A DNA stretch of 33,180 nucleotides from Chloroflexota bacterium (lineage in GTDB: Bacteria > Chloroflexota > Anaerolineae > Anaerolineales > UBA11858), in NCBI GenBank assembly GCA_030608465.1, contig JAUWEC010000007.1:1-33180 (forward strand), given 5' to 3'. The position numbers were made by a program, and so were the translations under genes. Each line of letters opens with the position of its first letter. Positions within the stretch are counted from its first letter, which is position 1. Shown piece by piece: positions 8,473 through 14,983 of this stretch. Below the pieces are notes generated by a model. That model saw only the letters and a program-made list of their open reading frames with translations. It was not told where the DNA came from and searched no databases.

Positions 8473-8847
8473 ATGCGAGTAACTAGTAAGAATGAGATTT
8501 TAAACGAATTTGTCACACCTCAAGGTGAAAAAATTTATGAATTGATTGGCAAGTCAGCGCTCACAGGTGAGACAACAAGACACAGCCTGGCCCATATAAT
8601 CATTCCGCCGGGAAAATCAAGTGCGCTTCATTTCCATAAAAACTCTGAGGAAACTTATTACATCTTGAAAGGTGAAGGGTGGATGAGAATTGATCAGCAT
8701 GAATTTTCACTTCAGCCTGGCCAGGCTTGTTTGATCGAACCCGGTGAAAAACATCAAGTATTTAACCAGGGAAAAACTGATTTAGAATTCCTCGCGGTCT
8801 GTGCCCCGGCCTGGGTGCCGGAAGATTCGTTTGAAGTTGGGGAATAA
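8473..8847 (+). CDS. Cupin domain protein
   Basis: 124 residues forming one small cupin barrel. Motif 1 is G47 followed by H53-F-H55 and Glu59/Glu60, with G67; motif 2 is PG-(x)n-PGEKHQVFN with His94. These residues bind one metal ion. The function (isomerase, dioxygenase or sensor) is not readable. AAGGAAG lies a few bases before the ATG, immediately downstream of the dehydratase, so the two are probably co-transcribed. A very strong palindrome closes the operon. Confidence 0.88.
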   Translation: MRVTSKNEILNEFVTPQGEKIYELIGKSALTGETTRHSLAHIIIPPGKSSALHFHKNSEETYYILKGEGWMRIDQHEFSLQPGQACLIEPGEKHQVFNQGKTDLEFLAVCAPAWVPEDSFEVGE

Positions 8848-8854
8848 ATACAAG

Positions 8855-8887
8855 AGACCTCCGAGGTCCCCAGGACCTCGGAGGTCT
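8855..8887. terminator. Nested 15-bp perfect palindrome between convergent genes
   Basis: Arms 8855-8869 and 8873-8887 are perfect reverse complements around the three-base loop CCA. Each arm is itself nearly palindromic (ACCTC-C-GAGGT), so the DNA or RNA could also fold as two small hairpins. It lies exactly between the cupin gene end and the minus-strand Fe-S gene end and can act as a bidirectional terminator. The form resembles dispersed REP-like intergenic repeats; only one copy is in this window. Confidence 0.75.
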
Positions 8888-8898
8888 GCTTAAAAAAT

Positions 8899-9714
8899 TT
8901 ATTTCAAATCAACCACTTTTGAAAGCCGGTTGATAGTTTCTTGAATGTTCTTTTCTCCCTCGATAGACAGGACAATGGCATCTTCCGGACAGACTTCAAC
9001 ACAACGTCCGCATCCAAGGCATTCAGCTGTAATTTCAGCCCGTCCGTTCTTGATGATAATCGCGTCCACAAAACAGGTGCCGTCTACGCAGACCTTACAG
9101 CCGGTGCAGTCCTCTGTTACTTCTACCAGAACGCCAGGCATGCTAACGAACTTCCGACCGATTTTCGGATTAAGGTCCGGCACGACACCCCACAAACAGC
9201 AGCAGGGGCAGCAGTTGCAGATCGTCATTAATTCTTTTGCTGGTGTTGCGCCCAACCAGATAGAATCCAGGCGATTGCGCCCGATTGAATGGACCAACCC
9301 GGCATCCCGGCAGCGCCGTGCATGATCAAGAGCTTGCTCTTTGCTGACCAGTCTGCCCAATTTGGAGTTGATCTGTAAAACCGGCTCGCCCAGAAATATA
9401 CATCCCAATTTTTGAGGGAAATCCTGGCAGTCATTCCCTTCCCGGCAGATGCAAAAATCCATAATCCAATGGTGGTTGGCCTGGTTAATATAATGTTCCA
9501 CTATCCGGGAAGGGATGATGACGCTTTCTGGTAAATCGAGGGGGGCATTCACCTGTATAGTTTGATTCAGCGGCAAAAAAACCATCTCATCCCCGCGGAA
9601 AAAGATATGGTCGACAATCTCTCCCACCAAAGAGATTCTTGTCATTTTCGCCAGAACCCGTCGGATGGGGTAGATCCATATTAGAAAATTTACAAACCAA
9701 ATTGGACGGGACAT
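8899..9714 (-). CDS. Cysteine-rich 4Fe-4S ferredoxin-type protein
   Basis: 271 residues with nineteen cysteines. The C-terminal part is a bacterial two-cluster ferredoxin: CTGCKVCVDGTC (203-214) and CLGCGRCVEVCP (232-243). Upstream are two further cysteine clusters: C88, C90, C96, C105 and a dense CNCCPCCC at 166-173, so additional clusters or metals are likely. The hydrophobic N terminus (5-22) could anchor it to the membrane. It is likely an electron carrier or redox-enzyme partner in an anaerobe, but no partner gene adjoins it. The ATG at 9714 has no clear ribosome binding site. Its 3' end abuts the nested palindrome. Confidence 0.85.
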   Translation of the reverse strand: MSRPIWFVNFLIWIYPIRRVLAKMTRISLVGEIVDHIFFRGDEMVFLPLNQTIQVNAPLDLPESVIIPSRIVEHYINQANHHWIMDFCICREGNDCQDFPQKLGCIFLGEPVLQINSKLGRLVSKEQALDHARRCRDAGLVHSIGRNRLDSIWLGATPAKELMTICNCCPCCCLWGVVPDLNPKIGRKFVSMPGVLVEVTEDCTGCKVCVDGTCFVDAIIIKNGRAEITAECLGCGRCVEVCPEDAIVLSIEGEKNIQETINRLSKVVDLK

Positions 9715-9881
9715 AAGTCAGTCAATAAAAGTATCGATTGATAAAAATTTGTTTGATTATACTCGACCGCACCTGCTTGTTGCCAATGTTCAGTAATCAG
9801 TTATTAATTTTCAATAAGGATCAAACTTGTGCCGTCCTGAATAACGTTTACAGCCAATATTACTACTCACTACTTTCTGAC

Positions 9882-9901
9882 AAAACAGCGACAGCTGTTT
9901 T
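9882..9901. other. Perfect 8-bp hairpin upstream of mutS2
   Basis: AAAACAGC (9882-9889) and GCTGTTTT (9894-9901) enclose the loop GACA. It lies just before the putative -10 element of mutS2 and overlaps where the -35 region would be, so it could be an operator or a terminator of upstream transcription. The A/T ends resemble a bidirectional terminator. The rest of the 9715-9924 gap shows nothing else distinct. Confidence 0.45.
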
Positions 9902-9908
9902 CTGAGTA

Positions 9909-9925
9909 TGGTAAACTGACACCGA
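9909..9925 (+). promoter_or_regulatory. Extended -10 promoter, likely leaderless mutS2 transcript
   Basis: TGG followed by TAAACT (9912-9917) matches an extended -10 element (TG-N-hexamer). Seven bases later comes the A of the mutS2 ATG at 9925. No Shine-Dalgarno sequence is present. The spacing is what a leaderless mRNA would need, with transcription starting at the initiation codon. Confidence 0.4.
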
Positions 9926-12309
9926 TGGATAAAAAGACGCTCTCAACATTAGAATATCATACGATTTTGGCTGCGTTGGCAGATCAGTGTCAATTTAATC
10001 CTGCCCGGGAAAGAGCTGTCCAATTGCAGCCGCTAACCGATCTTGATCAGGTCCGGGCTCTTCAGCAGGAGACTGCCGAAGCGTTGTCGTTGATTACCCT
10101 GCATCCCGGTACTACGGTCGGAGGGGCGAGAGATCTTCGCCCGATAGTCGAGGATGCCGTTAGGGGCATTATCCTGGAACCCTCGCGCTTACTTCAGGTA
10201 AAGGGTACGTTGGTTGCTGCCAGGAACCTGCAGCGTTTAATGAGCAAAGAAACTGGTGTATATCCCAAACTAGAAGGTCTCTCCAGTCAACTGCCCGATT
10301 CTATGGGCTTGGTGAGTTTGATATCCAAAGTAATTTCGGAACAGGAAGAGGTGCTGGATACAGCTTCTCAAAAACTAAGTCAAATCCGCCGGGACTTAAA
10401 AGTTCAGCACAGCCGGCTTAAGAAGCGAATGAACCAGATTCTAAAGAAACCGGAGGTTGCTAAACACCTGCAGGAATCTATCATCACCCAGCGGAACGGC
10501 CGATATGTGCTGCCGTTGAAAGTGGATGCCAAAGTGCATATTCCTGGAATTGTGCATGATCAATCCACATCTGGCGCAACGATTTATGTTGAACCACAAG
10601 CCATGGTCGAGGTCAATAACCGCTACCGGAAATTGGAGTTGGATGAGCGGGATGAAGTGCGAAGGATTCTGTTGGATCTCACTCAAAAAGTGGGGGAGCA
10701 GGCGGAAGTATTGAGGGAGTTAGTGGAGACCCTGACAGCGCTGGATTTGGCTTTTGCCCGGGGGAGGTATGCTGCTGTGATTAAAGCCTTCCACCCCACT
10801 ATCCATCCCTTCCCGAAGAAGATGGGAGAAGGTCACCCTGGCGTAATTCTCCGTTTGTTTGGAGCTAGACATCCCTTGTTAGATCCCTCAGATGTTGTGC
10901 CGATTGATATCGCCCTCGACTCCGAAACATATGCCTTGATTATTACCGGTCCAAATACAGGGGGAAAAACAGTAACCCTGAAAACGGTCGGTTTGTTGGT
11001 TCTAATGGCGCAAACCGGATTGCATATTCCAGCATCTGCGGCTTCTGAGTTGAGCTTGTTCTCGAACGTCTTTGCAGATATTGGGGATGAGCAGTCTATA
11101 GAACAGTCTCTGTCAACTTTTTCGGGTCATATCACCAACATCATTGGTATTCTGGAGAATGTTGACCGGAGATCATTGGTCATCCTGGATGAACTGGGGG
11201 CAGGAACAGATCCGCAGGAAGGCGCTGCATTAGCCCGATCCCTGATGTCTAATTTACTGGAGAGAGGCATCACTACCCTGGTTACCACTCATCATCCGGA
11301 TTTAAAAGTTTATGCGCACGCCACTCCGGGCGTAATTAACGCTTCAGTTGAATTTGATTTAAAAAGTTTGCGTCCCACCTTCCATCTGACGGTTGGACTT
11401 CCCGGTCGTTCCAATGCCCTGGCAATCGCCAGCCGGTTGGGACTTCCAGAGCAGATAATCAATACGGCGCGGGGAACATTGGATCCAGCGGACCTGATCG
11501 CGGATGACTTGCTGGATGATATCCATCGCCAACGGAAGTTAGCGGAAGAATCCAGGGGTGCAGCAGACAGGGCTCAGGAAGAAGCGGAAGGTTTGCGCAG
11601 GCAGCTCGCTGACCGTCTGGTAGAGATCGAAGACGAAAGACAGGAAGCCCTTGAAAAAGCCCGCGGTGAGGCGAGAAATTCCCTTCAGATATTGCAGGAG
11701 GAAATCAAGGAGATTAAATCGGAACTGGATAAGGAAGAGGATCCGGGAGAGAAAATTGAGATCCTAAGTGAAAAAACTGACCTGCTAGAAGAAGAACTTT
11801 CTTTACCTGTGCCCCGTAGAAAACAAGCGGCAGCCATCCCGCTGCCATTGGGTCCAATACAGGAAGGGGATCGGATATATATCAGGTCTCTGGGGAAAAA
11901 AGGAGTAGTGCTCTCCGTTGATGGAGAGGGCGTAGAATTGCAGGTTGGAATTATCCGGGTCAGGACTCAAAAGGCGGATCTGGAACATACGCTTGATCAG
12001 GAAAAAACTGAGCCGGAGATTGAACCCCAATCCATTGTACGGACACCAAAAGATACCACCTCGCCTGGAATTGAACTTGATCTGCGCGGGCAGGCGGTAG
12101 ATGAAGCCCTGGAAAATCTGGGGTATTACCTGGACAAAGCCTTTTTAGCGGGACTGCCCTGGGTCAGGATCATTCATGGTATGGGGAAGGGTCGGCTGCG
12201 CAGCGCAGTCCGGCAGATTTTGAAAAACCATCCCCAAATCACAGCCTATGAGCCTGGAAAAGATAATGAAGGGGGCGATGGGGTTACTGTTGTGAGTTTC
12301 ATGGAATAA
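9925..12309 (+). CDS. mutS2: MutS2 family ATPase/endonuclease
   Basis: 794 residues, full length. MutS2 acts on branched DNA, suppresses recombination, and in some bacteria splits collided ribosomes. Order of parts: N-terminal lever/clamp domains (1-300), MutS ATPase with Walker A GPNTGGKT at 342-349 and Walker B ILDELGAGTDP at about 419-430, a TTHH segment after it, a long charged coiled coil (about 525-630), a small KOW/barrel-like segment, and a C-terminal Smr domain from about 715 with LDLRG and HGMGKGRLR, the nuclease motifs. No mismatch-recognition domain is present, as expected. It is monocistronic, with a hairpin and extended -10 just upstream. Confidence 0.96.
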   Translation: MDKKTLSTLEYHTILAALADQCQFNPARERAVQLQPLTDLDQVRALQQETAEALSLITLHPGTTVGGARDLRPIVEDAVRGIILEPSRLLQVKGTLVAARNLQRLMSKETGVYPKLEGLSSQLPDSMGLVSLISKVISEQEEVLDTASQKLSQIRRDLKVQHSRLKKRMNQILKKPEVAKHLQESIITQRNGRYVLPLKVDAKVHIPGIVHDQSTSGATIYVEPQAMVEVNNRYRKLELDERDEVRRILLDLTQKVGEQAEVLRELVETLTALDLAFARGRYAAVIKAFHPTIHPFPKKMGEGHPGVILRLFGARHPLLDPSDVVPIDIALDSETYALIITGPNTGGKTVTLKTVGLLVLMAQTGLHIPASAASELSLFSNVFADIGDEQSIEQSLSTFSGHITNIIGILENVDRRSLVILDELGAGTDPQEGAALARSLMSNLLERGITTLVTTHHPDLKVYAHATPGVINASVEFDLKSLRPTFHLTVGLPGRSNALAIASRLGLPEQIINTARGTLDPADLIADDLLDDIHRQRKLAEESRGAADRAQEEAEGLRRQLADRLVEIEDERQEALEKARGEARNSLQILQEEIKEIKSELDKEEDPGEKIEILSEKTDLLEEELSLPVPRRKQAAAIPLPLGPIQEGDRIYIRSLGKKGVVLSVDGEGVELQVGIIRVRTQKADLEHTLDQEKTEPEIEPQSIVRTPKDTTSPGIELDLRGQAVDEALENLGYYLDKAFLAGLPWVRIIHGMGKGRLRSAVRQILKNHPQITAYEPGKDNEGGDGVTVVSFME

Positions 12310-12654
12310 TCTGACTCATTGGAATTTAATTCGAAATTATTCCTTTATGCCATAGTGAACTTTATGTTTATTTTGTCTCAAATCTGCCGATAGCTGGATT
12401 CGAGACCAATTGGTTATCGTGATCTCAGATGTGCTTCACGATCCTGCCCTTATTACCTGCTTGGTTTTTCTAAAACCCCCAAGTTGTGAAATAAAGAAAA
12501 GGATAAAACAATACGGATTAGTTAAGAAGCCCTACTCAGGGCCTCTTGTCGTTTAAGGCTTCATAATATTCTCACATTCTCTTAATAACTCCTGAATAAT
12601 AGGCATTTATACTGTTGATCAGTACTATCAATAACACAATAAGGAGAATATATC
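12310..12654. other. Intergenic stretch between mutS2 and the secreted protein gene
   Basis: No open frame of note. It contains weak hairpins: GGAAT...ATTCC near 12320-12342, CTTGG-TTTT against AAAA-CC-CCAAG at about 12460-12483, and GCCCT-ACTC-AGGGC near 12528-12541 nested in GAAGCC...GGCTTC. None carries a proper T-run. The last 60 bases hold the regulatory region of the next gene. Confidence 0.4.
12615..12631. promoter_or_regulatory. Operator-like inverted repeat upstream of the secreted protein
   Basis: TTGAT (12615-12619) and ATCAA (12627-12631) flank the palindromic core AGTACT. It lies 24 bases before the ATG at 12655, just upstream of the AAGGAG ribosome binding site (12641-12646), and could bind a repressor or form the start of the mRNA. 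Confidence 0.35.
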
Positions 12655-13164
12655 ATGAAGAAAACTATACTCGTTTTATCTGTACTTGCTATTTCGGTTT
12701 TGGCACTCAGTTTCGCCAGTCCAGCAATGGCAGCCGAATCCTTCAAGGGTGGACCCGGAAACGGTGACGCTGAAGGATTAGGTCTCAGAGGCAACCATCA
12801 CCAGGGAGAATTTGGTACGGAAACTGGTGTGCCTGTCAATCAAAATCTTGAACTCAAGCAAAACATTGCCATGGATGGTTTACTGGATGACATAATCCAC
12901 GAGAATCTGGCAATCGCATTGGGTATCACCCCTGCAGAAATGGCTGATCGTTTAGATGCTGGTGAATCCGTCTATGACATCGCCATCAGCCTGGACTTTG
13001 ATGCTGGTTCATTCAGCGAGATTATGATCCAGGTTCGAAGCGATGCCTTGACTCAAGCTGTTGGTTTGGGTCTGCTCACCCAGGAACAAGCTGTTTGGAT
13101 GGCTTCACGTGGGTTTGGCACTGCTATGAATGTAGGCACTGGAGATTGCGCAGTACAAGACTAA
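12655..13164 (+). CDS. Secreted protein of unknown function
   Basis: 169 residues with a Sec signal peptide: basic start, hydrophobic core to about residue 22, and cleavage after SPAMA (near residue 27). The mature part starts with a Gly/His-rich linker (31-52). A helical domain at about 80-160 has the pattern HENLAIALGITPAEMADRLDAGESVYDIA, then a second helix pair ending LLTQEQAVWMASRG. This two-part ALGIT/DxGESV-DIA pattern recurs in exported proteins of Chloroflexota and Firmicutes, to my recollection without a known function. AAGGAG at good spacing sets the start, and a strong terminator follows. Confidence 0.8.
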   Translation: MKKTILVLSVLAISVLALSFASPAMAAESFKGGPGNGDAEGLGLRGNHHQGEFGTETGVPVNQNLELKQNIAMDGLLDDIIHENLAIALGITPAEMADRLDAGESVYDIAISLDFDAGSFSEIMIQVRSDALTQAVGLGLLTQEQAVWMASRGFGTAMNVGTGDCAVQD

Positions 13165-13238
13165 CTGATGGTCCTGTCGAGTAAACGACAACTAAAACTG
13201 GCTGCGATTGAGTAAAAGATAGATTGCCCGCCGGTTTG

Positions 13239-13295
13239 CCCAACCAGCAAGAGTATTTAGAGGAACGATCAAACTCTTGTTGGTTGGGTTTTTTT
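13239..13295 (+). terminator. Strong intrinsic terminator of the secreted protein gene
   Basis: Arms 13239-13254 and 13273-13288 pair over 16 positions with a single G-T wobble, starting CCCAACCAG and ending TTGGTTGGG. They are followed by seven T residues (13289-13295). Confidence 0.9.
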
Positions 13296-13441
13296 GTTGT
13301 TTTTTATTAGTAAGTGAAGGGAGAGATAGAGTTGCCGTGGTGGGTATTCTGGACTAATCTTTATTTCAGGGAACAAAACCTCCGGGTTTTTCGTCCTAAG
13401 TATGGAAATCAATAGATTCAATCAGTTTGAAGGAGAAGTTT

Positions 13442-14758
13442 ATGTTATTAAAGAAAAACCAACACCATAACTATTATCAACTGCTGGCGGCAGGGTTAAT
13501 CATGGTTTTAGCTGGATGTGCCATACCTGGTCAAGTTTCACCTGGAACCTCAAAATCCCAGGTTTTGGAATCCAATCGTCCGCGGGCTGAGATAGGAGAT
13601 GTGTCAGGGAGTGATCTGGAGAGATTAGCTGATGGAAATACCCACTTCGCTTTTGATCTCTACGGACAACTTCAGTCTCAACCAGGAAACCTGTTTTATT
13701 CCCCCTACAGTATTTCTTCTGCGCTGGCAATGACCTATGCGGGAGCCGAGGGAGGCACAACTGAGGAAATGGCTAGCGTGCTGCACTTTATGCTCGACCA
13801 GAAAAACCTGCACCCCGCATTTAATGCGCTTGGTCAAAAATTAGATTCCCTGGCTGAAATCGAAGTTCCGCAAGATCAGGGAGATCCTTTTCAGTTAAAT
13901 ATTGTCAATGCAATCTGGGGACAGCAAGATTTCCATTTCGAAAATGATTTTCTGGATACCCTGGCTGAAAATTATGGCGCTGGATTGAGGCTGCTGGATT
14001 ATATCTCCCAGCCAGAAGAATCCCGACTGGCGATCAATCAGTGGGTAAGTGATGAAACAAAAGAAAAGATCCAGGATTTGATCCCTCAGGGCGGCATTAC
14101 CCCCGATACCAGACTGGTCTTGAGCAACGCGATTTATTTTAAAGCCACCTGGTTAGAGCCATTTGTAAAAGATCTAACGGAGGAAGGCATATTTTATGGG
14201 TTGAAAGGGGAGGAAATTCCGGTCCAGATGATGAAGACCGGGCATGACGCATCCTTCCGGTATCTTAAGGAAGATGGTTACCAGGCTGTGGAATTGCCTT
14301 ACATTGGCGGCCAGGTTTCTATGCTGGTAGTGGTTCTGGATCAGGGAAAGTTTGAGGAATTTGAAGACCAGTTTTCCATTGAGGAGCTTAATCATATCCT
14401 GGATGGATTATCCTATTCGCCTGTTGTACTGACGTTTCCCAGGTTTGAGTTTGAGACTGAAATCAGTCTGGCGAGCACTCTGTCTGCCATGGGCATGCCT
14501 ACCGCATTCAGTGACGCGGCAGATTTTTCCGGTATGACCGGCGCAAAAGACTTGTTCATTTCTGATGTTTTCCATAAAGCGTTTGTCAGCGTGGACGAGG
14601 AAGGCACAGAAGCTGCGGCCGCGACCGCGGTGGTGATGAGCCTGACTTCCATGCCAGAGTCCCCCATAGAACTTACCGTGGATCGCCCGTTCCTTTTCTT
14701 GATCCGGGAGCATGAGACCGGTACTGTTTTGTTTTTAGGCCGGGTTGTGAGTCCATAA
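13442..14758 (+). CDS. Serpin (serine protease inhibitor) lipoprotein
   Basis: 438 residues. The start at ATG 13442 is supported by AAGGAG six bases upstream; an in-frame TTG at 13427 is less likely. A lipoprotein signal ends in LAGC with Cys26, so the protein is anchored outside the cell. The serpin fold begins with FAFDLYGQL and NLFYSPYSISSALAMTYAGA and ends with RPFLFLIREHETGTVLFLGRV. The reactive-centre hinge is EEGTEAAAATAV (from about residue 386), small residues as in inhibitory serpins. By counting from P15 Gly388, P1-P1' falls near Thr402-Ser403, suggesting a target other than trypsin-like proteases. It is probably protective against its own or foreign proteases. A fragment of this region recurs at 24561. 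Confidence 0.93.
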   Translation: MLLKKNQHHNYYQLLAAGLIMVLAGCAIPGQVSPGTSKSQVLESNRPRAEIGDVSGSDLERLADGNTHFAFDLYGQLQSQPGNLFYSPYSISSALAMTYAGAEGGTTEEMASVLHFMLDQKNLHPAFNALGQKLDSLAEIEVPQDQGDPFQLNIVNAIWGQQDFHFENDFLDTLAENYGAGLRLLDYISQPEESRLAINQWVSDETKEKIQDLIPQGGITPDTRLVLSNAIYFKATWLEPFVKDLTEEGIFYGLKGEEIPVQMMKTGHDASFRYLKEDGYQAVELPYIGGQVSMLVVVLDQGKFEEFEDQFSIEELNHILDGLSYSPVVLTFPRFEFETEISLASTLSAMGMPTAFSDAADFSGMTGAKDLFISDVFHKAFVSVDEEGTEAAAATAVVMSLTSMPESPIELTVDRPFLFLIREHETGTVLFLGRVVSP

Positions 14759-14767
14759 TTAACAAAA

Positions 14768-14800
14768 AGGATGCGTAATCCTTCAAGAATTACGCATCCT
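14768..14800. terminator. 12-bp perfect hairpin after the serpin gene
   Basis: AGGATGCGTAAT (14768-14779) and its exact complement at 14789-14800 enclose a nine-base loop. It lies 10 bases after the serpin stop. The A-run before it and a modest T-rich stretch after it fit an intrinsic terminator. Confidence 0.75.
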
Positions 14801-14983
14801 GCTCGTTTACTTAACCCAATTGATTTCATTCTACTTCTGAGTACGCTTTTCCAGTAGATGAACTTGAAACCATGCCAGCCAGTTAATTATGTTACCGGGG
14901 GAAAATGGATCGGTGATTTGATCGTTGTATGTCGTATAATGTAAAGGGGAAAACATCATTCTCCACCTATCATTTACACTTGG

